Source: Planomonospora sp. ID82291 (lineage in GTDB: Bacteria > Actinomycetota > Actinomycetes > Streptosporangiales > Streptosporangiaceae). From it: a DNA stretch of 64,000 nucleotides. Positions 17,153 to 25,827 of the stretch are shown here, in pieces. Every line of letters starts with the position of its first letter. The first letter of the stretch is position 1. The stretch is taken from the NCBI RefSeq assembly GCF_015711645.1, contig NZ_JABTEX010000001.1:1116001-1180000 (forward strand). Direction: 5' to 3'. Under the pieces are notes generated by a model. It saw nothing but the letters and a program-made list of their open reading frames with translations, had not been told where the DNA came from and did no database searches. The position numbers were made by a program, and so were the translations under genes.

Positions 17153-18841
17153 CTAGTGACTCCTGAACGGAAGGACCGCTGACTCCAGCGCGTCCGGTGC
17201 CAGCAGGTCGAAGCGGGTGAGGAACGGCTCACGGCGTTCCCACATCCGGGCCACCGAGGAGAAGAGCGGGTCCCCGTCGCTCTCCACGTGGCTCATGTTG
17301 ACGGAGAGGGTGCGCAGCAGGGCGCCGCCCGCGCCGGTGTCCCAGGCGGGGACCAGCGGCGTCGGCACGTCGGCCGCGCACCGGTAGAACCAGAGCCACA
17401 GCCGGGCGCGCTCCCGCTGCTCCGCGCCGAGGATCGTCCTGCCCTTGGCCGCCAGCTCGATCGCCGTGTCCAGGAGGTTCCAGTACGCGGGCCGGTCCTC
17501 GGCCACGTGGGAGAGCCCGCAGGCGCTCCACTCCGACCACCCCGCCTGGATGACGGGGATGCCGAAGGCCGGCAGCTCGTTGCTGACGCTGCCCCGGACC
17601 GTCACGCCGACGTCCGTCAGGCTCAGCAGCAGGTTCTTCGAGATGCTCGTGCTGGGCCGGAAGACCATGTGGGGGCGGTCGGCGTACCGGGCGGCGACCC
17701 GGTCGAAGAAGCCGGTGCTGTCGTATCGGATCTGGCTGGGGTGGTCCAGGAAGAGCCAGTTGGCCGAGTCGTCCGAGGACGCGTGGGCGGCGGTCTCCTC
17801 GAACCACTGCCCCAGGTCGTCGAAGATCTCCTTGTTGGTGCCCAGCGCGTCCGAGACCGTGTGGCTGAAGACCGTGACCACCGGGCGGTCCGGCTCGAAC
17901 TCCAGCCGCTGCAGGGCGTGGGTGCGCACCTGGTTGCGTTCCACCTCGTTGCGCAGCTCGGCCGTGGCGAACGCCCCCGCCCGCCACCAGCTCGGCCGTC
18001 CGAGGTTCCCCTTGGCCCGCGCGGTCACCAGCTCGGCGTTCGCGCGCACCCGGTCACGGTTCGCCCAGACGGCCCGTTCGAAGTACTCGCCGATCTGCCC
18101 GGTCAGCTCGGCCCGGTAGCTGGCCAGCCCCGCGCGCTTCTCGGGGAAGAGCGCGTACGCCTTCATCGACCCGGTGCTCTGCGCGTAGACCACCGGGATG
18201 TCGCGCCGCATCGCCGAGTCGACACCCATCCCCCACTGGTCGTAGTCGACGTGGCTGGTGACGAACGCCACGGGCTCGACCGCGTCGAAGATCCGGTCGT
18301 AGACGGCGGAGAAGGCGGCGGTCTTCCGCTGCCGCTCCCGGTACGCCGGGTCGGAGGCGGCGCCCTCCGGCAGCCTCGGCAGCAGGTCCAGGCGGCACAG
18401 GGTCGCGCCCAGGATGGTGTCGAGATAGGCGGGGTCCAGGGCGGGGACGTCCCGCCGCGGCGGACGGTCGCCGAACCCGCGCAGGCGGACGTCCGCCTCG
18501 CCGGTCGCCTCGAACCCGTTCGCCAGCTCGTGGAGGTCGACGACGTCCGACGCGCCGAAGGCGTGCGCGAACGACCGGATCCGGTCGACGTCGAACTCCT
18601 CCCAGTGCAGCGTCTCCTGCCACCGGGGGTCGACCCCCGTCACGACGACGAGCTTGGCCGGGGTGACGCATCGGATCGCGTTGGCCAGCACGAAGTTCCG
18701 GAGGAGGACCCGGACGTCCGGGTGCAGCGCCTCCACCACGACGCACGCGTCGCCCTCCGCCCGGGGCAGGCGGCTCCCCCAGTACGTCGCCGCGGTCATG
18801 AGCAGTTGCTCGAACTGCGGTCGGCTTCCTGCGTTGATCAT
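17153..18841 (-). CDS. Capsule-type (KpsC/KpsS-like) GT-B protein, candidate nonulosonate transferase
   Basis: A 562-residue soluble protein. Features like those of the Capsule_synth family are in the C-terminal half: VVTVFSHTVSDALGTNKEIF near 320, LFLDHPSQIRYDSTGFFDRV near 360, VFRPSTSISKNLLLSL near 393, then TVRGSVSNELPAFGIPVIQ near 413. Members of that family move Kdo or related acids onto a glycolipid or polymer. Having the pseudaminate genes on both sides, I infer a pseudaminyl transferase; identity is remote and unproven. The N-terminal 170 residues have no recognised match. ATG 18841 follows GGGGG at four bases. It sits 35 bp after the methyltransferase gene and abuts the next gene without a gap. 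Confidence 0.6.
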   Translation of the reverse strand: MINAGSRPQFEQLLMTAATYWGSRLPRAEGDACVVVEALHPDVRVLLRNFVLANAIRCVTPAKLVVVTGVDPRWQETLHWEEFDVDRIRSFAHAFGASDVVDLHELANGFEATGEADVRLRGFGDRPPRRDVPALDPAYLDTILGATLCRLDLLPRLPEGAASDPAYRERQRKTAAFSAVYDRIFDAVEPVAFVTSHVDYDQWGMGVDSAMRRDIPVVYAQSTGSMKAYALFPEKRAGLASYRAELTGQIGEYFERAVWANRDRVRANAELVTARAKGNLGRPSWWRAGAFATAELRNEVERNQVRTHALQRLEFEPDRPVVTVFSHTVSDALGTNKEIFDDLGQWFEETAAHASSDDSANWLFLDHPSQIRYDSTGFFDRVAARYADRPHMVFRPSTSISKNLLLSLTDVGVTVRGSVSNELPAFGIPVIQAGWSEWSACGLSHVAEDRPAYWNLLDTAIELAAKGRTILGAEQRERARLWLWFYRCAADVPTPLVPAWDTGAGGALLRTLSVNMSHVESDGDPLFSSVARMWERREPFLTRFDLLAPDALESAVLPFRSH

Positions 18842-18876
18842 GTTTCCCCCGCCGTATGTGTCTCGGTGTTCTTCCG

Positions 18877-20613
18877 TCAGTTCCAGATGGCCCGGACGAG
18901 CCGGCGGACCACCCGGCGGGGCCCCGTCGCGCCCTGCGGGGCGTCGCGTTCCAGGGACCGTACGGCCCGCGCCTCCCCGGTGGCCGTGCGCCGCCGGATT
19001 CTGGCCCGGTGCAACTGCTCCTCGCGGGAGGTGAGCCTGCTCTCCAGCCGGTCGATCCTGGCCCGCGCCTCGCCGAGCCGGTCGCGCAGCGCGTCACGGG
19101 CCAGGATCAGTTCGCGGTAGGTCGGCAGGCCGCGGACCGCTTCCGGGCCCTCGGCGCCCAGCGCCGAGGCGATCTCCTCTTCCAGCGCCGCGGCCCGGTC
19201 GAGGTCCCCGTCCTCCAGGACGAGGCCGCCCATCGCGGCCAGCGTCGCGGTGACCTCGGCCGGGGAGAAGGAGCAGGGCCACGGATGGTGGTGTCCGGCG
19301 TCGAGCAGCCGGACCGCGAACCGCCGGAGGATCCGGGCCAGCAGGACCCGGAGCGGGATCCGCCCGTCGAACGTCCAGCTCGCGTCGATCAGGTGGAGCG
19401 CGCGGCCGTCCCAGACGAGGTTGTCGGTGGTGGCGAAGACCGGGCCGCCCGAGACCGTTCCGTCCGCGGCCTGCTCGGACAGCAGAGCGGTGAGCGCCCG
19501 CAGCAGCCGCCTGACCGTCCGCAGGTCCTCCCTCGCGCAGGCCTCGACGATCACCTCGTCGAGGACCCGCCCGTCGGGGACGGTCCCGCCGCGCGCGCGG
19601 AGGTCTCTGCCGACCCTGCCGACCGTGAAGGGGAAGTCCTGCGCCGAGGGCCCGTACCTCCACCGGCCGCCCGGTTCCCGGACGAGCTCGTGGACGACCG
19701 CCCACGGCCTGCCGCACAGGTCGTCCCCGACCAGCGCGTCCGGCGGCGGGCACGCCGGCGCGGCCGGCGGAGGGGCCCCTTCCCTGCGGGCGACCACCGT
19801 CCACGCGGGCGCCAGGCGGGCCGCCAGGCCGTACCGGAAGGCCTTCCTGGTCAGGTCGGCCGGATCGGCGAGGGCGTGCCGGTCGCCGCGGCTCCGCGCG
19901 CCCGCCATGAGGACGACCGCGTCGGGGACCGGCGGACCGGACTCCAGCACGTCGACGGCGAGCAGCGCCCGGGGGACCCCGGAGGCGGGGAAGGCCGCGT
20001 AGCACCGCTCGGCGGTGAGCCCCTCCGACTCCAGCTCCCGCACCAGCGCCGCAGGTCCGGTCGGCTCGGAGCGGTCCCATCCCCGGGGGGACCAGTCCGC
20101 GTCCGTGCGGTCCCGTTCGGCGGGCTTGGCCTCGGCGAGGCGGTCGATCCCCATGCCGTTCACCGCGGTGAGGACCAGCGCCCCGCCCGGTGCGACGAAC
20201 CGCGCCAGCTCCGCGAACGTCTCCCGCCAGGACGCCTCGGGCGCCTCGGGGGAGCGCAGGCGGTGGAATCCGTCCAGGGCGAGCACCGCGTCGAAGCCGC
20301 CGGGCACGTCCAGCCTGCCCGGCTCACCGCAGTAGACCGTGAGCCCCCGCCCTCCGGGATACCGGTTCCCCAGCGCCAGGGCGTCCGGGAAGGACCGCAG
20401 CAGCACCGCGACGGACGCGGCGTGCCCGGTCAGCCACGGCAGGAGTCCTTCCGGCGGGGGTCCCGCGACCAGCACCCGCCCCGGAGAGGGCAGCACCCGG
20501 CGGACCAGTTCGCCGAGGCAGCCGGCGTCTCCCGGATCGCGGACCGCGTCCGACCAGGTGAGCATCTCGCCGCCGACGAGCCGGACGTTCGGCGGCGCCT
20601 CCAGGCCGTTCAC
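18877..20613 (-). CDS. SAM methyltransferase with kinase-like and coiled-coil regions
   Basis: A 578-residue multidomain protein. Residues about 40-200 look like a class I methyltransferase: GRVLVAGPPPEGLLPWL takes the place of the SAM loop, FDAVLALDGFHRLRS is the acidic strand-4 region and FVAPGGALVLTAVNGMG follows. Residues about 300-480 contain TDNLVWDGRALHLIDASWTF, which recalls the catalytic and metal-binding part of aminoglycoside-phosphotransferase-like kinases, though the match is weak. The C-terminal ~80 residues (LRDRLGEARARIDRLESRL) are a heptad coiled coil followed by a very basic tail. GTG 20613 overlaps the upstream TGA as GTGA. A polymer-capping or chain-length role, as in methyltransferase-kinase terminators of O-antigen, is a speculative possibility. 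Confidence 0.6.
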   Translation of the reverse strand: MNGLEAPPNVRLVGGEMLTWSDAVRDPGDAGCLGELVRRVLPSPGRVLVAGPPPEGLLPWLTGHAASVAVLLRSFPDALALGNRYPGGRGLTVYCGEPGRLDVPGGFDAVLALDGFHRLRSPEAPEASWRETFAELARFVAPGGALVLTAVNGMGIDRLAEAKPAERDRTDADWSPRGWDRSEPTGPAALVRELESEGLTAERCYAAFPASGVPRALLAVDVLESGPPVPDAVVLMAGARSRGDRHALADPADLTRKAFRYGLAARLAPAWTVVARREGAPPPAAPACPPPDALVGDDLCGRPWAVVHELVREPGGRWRYGPSAQDFPFTVGRVGRDLRARGGTVPDGRVLDEVIVEACAREDLRTVRRLLRALTALLSEQAADGTVSGGPVFATTDNLVWDGRALHLIDASWTFDGRIPLRVLLARILRRFAVRLLDAGHHHPWPCSFSPAEVTATLAAMGGLVLEDGDLDRAAALEEEIASALGAEGPEAVRGLPTYRELILARDALRDRLGEARARIDRLESRLTSREEQLHRARIRRRTATGEARAVRSLERDAPQGATGPRRVVRRLVRAIWN

Positions 20614-21458
20614 GCGCACCGGACCAGCGCCTCCCGCTCCCAGCCGAACAGGCACCGGAGCTCCTCCGGGCCCGCCATGTGCGCGAAGCCCAGTTCCCGC
20701 TCCGCGATCTCCGCGGCGGTGGCGCGGTCGACCTCGGTCCCGTGCAGTTCGGGCCAGAGCCGCCTCTGCCGCCCGGCGCCGCCGAACTCCGGCCGCTCGT
20801 TCTCCAACTGCATCGGATCCCCGTACACCGCGACGTCGCAGCCGACCGACGCCCCGTAGAACAGGGCGCTGCCGAGCCGGTTGGAGGCCACCCGCCGGTG
20901 CCGGCGCAGTTCCACCAGCTGCCGGAGGAGGAAGTCGTGCCCCTTGCGGTCCCAGCGCGTACCCCGCTCGCCGTGGCAGACGACCCGGAACCCGGCGGCC
21001 TCGTACCGCCGGCGGATGTCGGCGTCCCGGAACTCGATCCAGTACAGGCACACGGTGACGTCGTCGCCCTCGGTGGCCCTCATCTCGTCCACGAGGCGGT
21101 CGTGCCCCCCGCGCACCGCCTGCTTCTCCCATCCGTGGAAGGGGTACCAGATCGTGCCGCGGCGCTCCTGCGGGGGAACGCGTCCGGTGTCCGGCTCCAT
21201 CGCGAGCAGGTAGATCCACGGCGCCCCGATGAGGTAGTGGCCCCGGCGCCCCATCGACCAGCCCCGCCTGCGGAGCACGTCCGACCAGACGAACCGCGGA
21301 TACCCCGGGGTGCACCACTCGTCGTCGGGCTGGAATCCGTGGAGGTGGTTCCAGCCGTGCTGCAGGAATCCCCGGATGCGCGGCACGCCGTCCTCGTCCA
21401 GTCCGCAGTATCGCGCCAGTATCCGCGAATGGCCGTAGTAGTGATTGGACCCGTGCAC
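20610..21458 (-). CDS. Uncharacterised protein, possible GT-B-like, first gene of the operon
   Basis: A 282-residue soluble protein, not firmly recognised. VWSDVLRRRGWSMGRRG near residue 58, TIWYPFHGWEKQAV near 103, VTVCLYWIEFRD near 135 and SALFYGASVGCDVAVYGDPM near 190 are arranged as in GT-B transferases that act on capsule or sialic-acid polymers: a small donor-type loop, a His-containing substrate loop and a late GDP/G-type turn. ATG 21458 is preceded by GGGGGAGC. It leads a tightly coupled four-gene unit, with a GTGA overlap to the next. The upstream gap to pseH carries the CGCGCTATGC string. A role in polymer assembly is inferred from position only. Confidence 0.55.
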   Translation of the reverse strand: MHGSNHYYGHSRILARYCGLDEDGVPRIRGFLQHGWNHLHGFQPDDEWCTPGYPRFVWSDVLRRRGWSMGRRGHYLIGAPWIYLLAMEPDTGRVPPQERRGTIWYPFHGWEKQAVRGGHDRLVDEMRATEGDDVTVCLYWIEFRDADIRRRYEAAGFRVVCHGERGTRWDRKGHDFLLRQLVELRRHRRVASNRLGSALFYGASVGCDVAVYGDPMQLENERPEFGGAGRQRRLWPELHGTEVDRATAAEIAERELGFAHMAGPEELRCLFGWEREALVRCA

Positions 21459-21650
21459 CGCGCTCCCCCTGACAATCGCGCCGGTTCAACCCCGTCCGAC
21501 CCTGCCAGCCGTACGGACCGGCGACAACGCGCTATGCACTGCCTTTACCTCGGCTGTACGCTTCCCGGCGTCCGGTCCGTACGGCGACGCGGTCCCCGCT
21601 GATCCGTGCTCCCCGTTTCCTCCGGCGTCCCCGGCGCGGAGACCGGGCGG

Positions 21651-22154
21651 TCAGGCGGGTGCGCCCGGCCGGACGAGCTCCATGACGAGCACGAACTCCT
21701 CGGTCCCGTCCACCGGCCTGGTGTAGGAGCCCACCTCGACGAACCCGTTGCGGCGGTGCAGGGTCCGGACCGCCGCGTTGTGCGCCAGGACCTCGCACCG
21801 CAGGGTCTCGACCCCCAGCTCGCCGAAGGCGTAGCCGATCGCCTCGCCCTCGACCGTCAGCCAGGCCGCGAAGAGCTCGCCGCGCGCGCCGAGGCCGTCG
21901 ACGTCGAGGTAGAAGGCCCACCCGGCCCGGCGCGCCTCGGCGTCGTGGTCGAAGAAGTTCACCACCCCGCTCGGCACCCCCTCGTGCTCGTAGACGAGGA
22001 TCCGCCGGGTGGCGTCCGCCATCGCGCCCGCCCACCACTTGGCGTGTTCGGCTTCGCCGATCTCGTGGGTGGTGAAGCTGGCCTCACGCACCCGCGGGTG
22101 GTTGCGCCATCTCCGGATCATCTCGCTCTCGTGCTCGAACGCCCTTCTGAGCAT
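21651..22154 (-). CDS. pseH: UDP-4-amino-sugar N-acetyltransferase, GNAT family
   Basis: A 167-residue GNAT acetyltransferase that fits the missing PseH step, acetylation of the C4 amine made by PseC. The N-terminal RWRNHPRVREASFTTHEI near residue 14 and KWWAGAMAD near 37 are typical of PseH/RimJ-like members, and the acetyl-CoA half ends in NAAVRTLHRRNGFVEVG near 125. ATG 22154 is chosen because GGAAGGGG lies about eight bases ahead and the family begins here; the frame stays open 67 codons further upstream but that part is arginine-rich and non-conserved. It is transcribed alone, between the capsule-like operon and a large membrane-protein gene. RimJ-type protein acetylation is the alternative. 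Confidence 0.75.
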   Translation of the reverse strand: MLRRAFEHESEMIRRWRNHPRVREASFTTHEIGEAEHAKWWAGAMADATRRILVYEHEGVPSGVVNFFDHDAEARRAGWAFYLDVDGLGARGELFAAWLTVEGEAIGYAFGELGVETLRCEVLAHNAAVRTLHRRNGFVEVGSYTRPVDGTEEFVLVMELVRPGAPA

Positions 22155-22379
22155 CGAGGCCGCCCCTTCCGCGTCGTGGGATGCGCGGGAGGGCTCCGGA
22201 TGCGCTCGCAGCCGCGCTCCGGAACGCGAGGCCTCCGGCCGTGACGTCCCTCCCGCGGCGCGGCGCATCCGCGAACACCGCTCGCCGCGCACAGTCGATA
22301 ACGCAGTGTAACGAAACGGACGTGCCTCGGTTCGCAGAACGCCGGATCGCCGCACGGCCCGGCTCCGCGGGGGAATCGG
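22155..22379 (-). promoter_or_regulatory. Upstream region of pseH
   Basis: A 225-bp gap between the membrane glycosyltransferase stop and the pseH start. An AT-richer patch around 22290-22320 (TTTCGTTACACTGCGTTATC on the minus strand) could hold the promoter, with TACACT as a candidate -10. No hairpin or gene was recognised. Confidence 0.3.
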
Positions 22380-24707
22380 TCACGTCCCGGCGCCGACCAG
22401 TTCGTAGACCTCGCAGCTCCCCTTGCGGTACCGGAGCTCGGCCACCGCGGCCAGGTGCCCGGGCGGCACACCGTGGCGCGTGTCCACGAACAGCCAGCCG
22501 ACCCCGTGCTCCGTGCGCAGGCGGTCGGCGGAGGACGCCGAAGGGTTCCGGAAGAGATCGTCGTTGGCGGCCAGCCGGCCGGCGTCCCAGAAAGGACCGG
22601 GCCGCCCTTCGGAGCGCGCCCGGTAGGCGTTGTCCTTGGTGGTGTACGCCCATCCTTCGACCAGGACCCGCCGCTCGGTCAGGGCGGAGATCCAGAAGTG
22701 CCGCGGATCGCATCTGGCCCGGTCCGGCCGGCGGCAGTGCACGTTGGTGGCCACGATGTCGTCCGGCGACGACATCGAGCGCAGCCGCCGCGCGGCGGCC
22801 ACGGCGCCCTGCGGGATGATCGCCTCCGAGGCGTCGAACGCCTCGGCGTCCCGGTCGGCGGAGGCCGTCTCCGCGGACCCGGCGTACTCGACGGGCAGCG
22901 GGATCGCGTACCCGGCCATGACACCCGACACGACGGTCCACGCCGACACGCCGAGCGCGGACCGCCGCAGGAGGAGCCGGAAGGGAAGGACCGCGAGCAG
23001 GGCCACGAGCCCGAGGGCGGCGTAGGGGAGGACCGCCTTCGCCGCGGCCTCGACCACGTCCCCCGCAGCCGCCGGGGCCATGGCTCCGGCGGCGGTGAGG
23101 GAGCGGGACAGGTGCAGCGTCACGACACCGGTCGCGAGGGCCGCGAGGAAGACGGCCGCTCCGGACCGGGTGGCCGTGAGCGCGCTGATCCCCCAGGCCA
23201 CCAGCACCCACAGGTGCGGGTAGGCCGAATGCAGGATGTACCACTCCCCTCCCCCGTGGTGCTTGAAGACCAGAACGCTCACCAGGCCGCACGCGAACAT
23301 GCCCGCGAGGAACACGGCGAACGGGTCCCGGGGCAGGTGGCGGCTCCGCACCAGGCCCGCGACCGGCGCCTTGGCCGCCAGGAGGGAGGCCAGGAGCACC
23401 CCCGCGCCCAGAGCCGTCCCGGCGAGCAGGCCGTTCCCGGAGGCCCGGTCCAGTCCGGTCCGCCTGACGACGTCGAGTCGCCGCATCGTGGCGAACGGGT
23501 CGATCACCAGGCCCTGCGGTTCACCGCGGAAGACGACCGCCTGCACCAGGAGCAGCGTCCCGCCCACCAGGACCAGTCCGAGCGCGGCCGGCCGGTGCAG
23601 CCGCCGGTCGACGAGCAGCCCGACCGCGATCACCGTCGCCAGCCCTCCGCCCAGGACGACGAGGAAGCTGAGTTTGGAGCAGGCGACGGTGACCGTCAGC
23701 AGCGCCGCCGCCGTCCACGCCGCCACCGGCGGGGAGCCCGTACCCGGTCGGCGGAGCAGATCGAGCAGGAGCAGGACCAGGACGGAGAAGACCGCCGCGC
23801 CGAGGGTGTACGTCGGGCTCAGCCACTTCACGTTCCCTCCCTCCGCCGCCGCGTACGAGGCCCATCCCAGGGGGTTGACCGGAGCGGCGACGAGCGGCAG
23901 GAGCAGGGCGAGCGGTCCGGTCCACGGCTTCCCGCTGAGCCGCCAGGCGAGGACGGCGATCAGCACCGCGGCGGCGGCGATCTGCGGCGGCTGCGACAGG
24001 CGGAGCAGCAGGGTCTGCAGCTCCACTCCGCTGCCCCAGCCGGTCGCCGCCAGGTCCGCGTAGACGAACCAGTAGTAGTTCAGCGGCTCGCCGGCGACGT
24101 AGGGGGTCGACGGCGGCATGTGGTGCTTCAGCTCCGCGGCCATCGCGAGGTGGAACGGCATGTCGACGTAGGGGTTCGCGTTCCCCGGCCAGCGCAGCCC
24201 GTGCGCGGTGAAGTGGACCAGGTGGACCTGGAGCAGCAGGTGACCGAGCAGGGCGGCCATCGCCCAGGACCACCAGATCGGGGCCCGCGGGCCCGGGCCG
24301 GTCACGCGCCAGTGCCTCCGCAGGCCGGGCACGGCGGCGAAGACGACCAGGGTGATCACCGCCCAGGCGGGCGTCAGCAGCGGCTGCCCGACGGCCCGGG
24401 CCGGGATGTAGGACAGGATCTGCGCCGTCGTGCCCAGGACGAGTCCCGCGGCCAGATCCGTGACCAGGAGCCCCGGTCCCCGGCGGACCGCCCGCCACAG
24501 CAGTACGCCCGGGACGAGCACGGCGACGGTCAGGTAACCGGTGAAACGGAGCAGGTCCCCGCCGGGGACGCCACTGTGGACGAGGATCCCCGCCGTCAGG
24601 GCGCCGAGCACGACCGCGGGCATCGCGTGCAGGACCCGCCGGCCCCCGCCCGCGGGCGGGGGCGGTTGGACGTGCTCGGGGGAGGAATGGACCTGTGTGC
24701 CTGTCAT
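22380..24707 (-). CDS. Polytopic membrane protein, GT-C glycosyltransferase-like
   Basis: A 775-residue integral membrane protein with about a dozen hydrophobic helices between residues 30 and 600, then a soluble C-terminal domain of ~170 residues that lies outside the membrane. The architecture is that of GT-C enzymes that use polyprenyl-phosphate sugars on the outer membrane face: an early extracytoplasmic loop with NPYVDMPFHLAMAAELKHHM and EPLNYYWFVYADL is where such enzymes keep acidic catalytic residues. The C-terminal part has DDIVATNVHCRR and RRVLVEGWAYT, as in YfhO-like and arabinosyltransferase-like proteins. ATG 24707 is preferred; an ATG at 24806 would add a non-conserved arginine-rich leader. 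It pairs logically with the GtrA-like flippase and polyprenyl-phosphate GT2 at 28.7-30.3 kb. The sugar is unknown. Confidence 0.65.
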   Translation of the reverse strand: MTGTQVHSSPEHVQPPPPAGGGRRVLHAMPAVVLGALTAGILVHSGVPGGDLLRFTGYLTVAVLVPGVLLWRAVRRGPGLLVTDLAAGLVLGTTAQILSYIPARAVGQPLLTPAWAVITLVVFAAVPGLRRHWRVTGPGPRAPIWWSWAMAALLGHLLLQVHLVHFTAHGLRWPGNANPYVDMPFHLAMAAELKHHMPPSTPYVAGEPLNYYWFVYADLAATGWGSGVELQTLLLRLSQPPQIAAAAVLIAVLAWRLSGKPWTGPLALLLPLVAAPVNPLGWASYAAAEGGNVKWLSPTYTLGAAVFSVLVLLLLDLLRRPGTGSPPVAAWTAAALLTVTVACSKLSFLVVLGGGLATVIAVGLLVDRRLHRPAALGLVLVGGTLLLVQAVVFRGEPQGLVIDPFATMRRLDVVRRTGLDRASGNGLLAGTALGAGVLLASLLAAKAPVAGLVRSRHLPRDPFAVFLAGMFACGLVSVLVFKHHGGGEWYILHSAYPHLWVLVAWGISALTATRSGAAVFLAALATGVVTLHLSRSLTAAGAMAPAAAGDVVEAAAKAVLPYAALGLVALLAVLPFRLLLRRSALGVSAWTVVSGVMAGYAIPLPVEYAGSAETASADRDAEAFDASEAIIPQGAVAAARRLRSMSSPDDIVATNVHCRRPDRARCDPRHFWISALTERRVLVEGWAYTTKDNAYRARSEGRPGPFWDAGRLAANDDLFRNPSASSADRLRTEHGVGWLFVDTRHGVPPGHLAAVAELRYRKGSCEVYELVGAGT

Positions 24708-24815
24708 CGGTATCGCCCATCCAGTGGTCGAGGGAGCCGAGGCGGTGCGAACGGCCGTCGCGGCGCGGCCCCGGGGAGACCGGCGATGGCGCCGGAGAGG
24801 TCGCACCGGAGAGGT

Positions 24816-25685
24816 CTAGGGGCCGACCTTGCGCGCCTCGATGACGAACCCGCTCGCGATCACGGGGGCCGCCGGGTGGCGGGCCATCACCGCGTCCAGG
24901 ATCTTCAGCGGGGAGAGCACCCACATCAGGGGGACGAGCGCCCGGTAGAGCCGCTCGCTGCCGAAGGACAGGGCGAGCGCGAGCCACTCCTGGAGCACCC
25001 AGAGCAGGCCGGACGTCGGCCCTCCGCCCACCCGGACGTCCAGCACCTCGAAGTTCCGGAAGCGCGTCTCCAGGCCGACCTTCGTGTAGCGCTGGTAGTC
25101 GTCGGGGGAGGCGTGGAAGGGCACGATGAACGGCATGTAGCAGAACAGCCTGCCTCCCGGGGCGAGCACCCGCCACATCTCCGCGATGTGGGCGTCGGGG
25201 TCGGGCACGTGCTCCAGCACGGCGATGCTGGTGACGCCCGACAGCACCCCGTCGCGCAGCGGCAGGCGGGACAGGTCGGCGACGAGGTCGACGTTCGCGT
25301 AGGACCCCCCGTCCACGCAGATCACCCGGGGGTCGTACCGCTGCGTCCCGGAGCCGAGATCCGCCACCAGGTCCCGGTCGAGGTCGAAGCTCCGCAGGAA
25401 GGACCGCACGGATCCGCTCATGTACACCGGTGACAGGAGGCTGATGGCCAGGGGGTAGAGCGGGCCGAACCTCCGCTTGGCGCTCTCCTTCAGGTGGTTC
25501 AGCGGGTCCTGGCGGAGTTCCTCGTCGCTGAACCCCGCGAACGCGATCTGCGGGCCGTTGCGGGATCCGGAGACACCGCAACCGGGGCATCGCAGGGAGT
25601 CCGGCAGCGGACGCCGGCAGTCCGGGCAGCCCAGCGCCTCCGCCAGCCGGACCGACCTGCGGTCGGGCGGAACTGATTTCCTCAT
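24816..25685 (-). CDS. Class I SAM methyltransferase with N-terminal zinc ribbon
   Basis: A 289-residue methyltransferase. Residues about 20-37 are a CPDC...CPGC zinc ribbon, a known N-terminal addition in sugar and RNA methyltransferases. The SAM-binding loop VADLGSGTQRY is near residue 107, VDLVADLSRLPLRDG near 132, and SIAVLEHVPDPDAH near 152. The C-terminal region has a hydrophobic patch (LLWVLQEWLALALSF). ATG 25685 has GAGGAG six bases ahead, and that site lies inside the first unit of a 21-bp tandem array. The target is unknown; polymer sugar methylation is inferred from context. Confidence 0.78.
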   Translation of the reverse strand: MRKSVPPDRRSVRLAEALGCPDCRRPLPDSLRCPGCGVSGSRNGPQIAFAGFSDEELRQDPLNHLKESAKRRFGPLYPLAISLLSPVYMSGSVRSFLRSFDLDRDLVADLGSGTQRYDPRVICVDGGSYANVDLVADLSRLPLRDGVLSGVTSIAVLEHVPDPDAHIAEMWRVLAPGGRLFCYMPFIVPFHASPDDYQRYTKVGLETRFRNFEVLDVRVGGGPTSGLLWVLQEWLALALSFGSERLYRALVPLMWVLSPLKILDAVMARHPAAPVIASGFVIEARKVGP

Positions 25686-25690
25686 CCGAG

Positions 25691-25775
25691 ACTCCTCGTG
25701 TGGAACTCCGGACTCCTCGGGTGGAACTCCGGACTCCTCGGGTGGAACTCCGGACTCCTCGTGCGGAACTCCGGC
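25691..25775. repeat. 21-bp tandem repeat, four copies, carrying ribosome-site-like sequence
   Basis: ACTCCTCG recurs at 25691, 25712, 25733 and 25754, exactly 21 bp apart; the unit is GGACTCCTCGGGTGGAACTCC (one base over 20, given here as GGACTCCTCGGG then TGGAACTCC). On the minus strand each unit contains GAGGAG, and the copy nearest the methyltransferase start supplies its ribosome site. Confidence 0.85.
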
Positions 25776-25827
25776 GACGACGTCCGCGGACCGCCGGAAC
25801 CCGTCCGGGGTCCTCCGCCGAACCGCA

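Noticed and set aside
21445-21650. Small gene in the gap between pseH and the capsule-like operon
   Set aside because: Open frames there have no ribosome site and no protein-like pattern; the gap is better explained as a promoter region.
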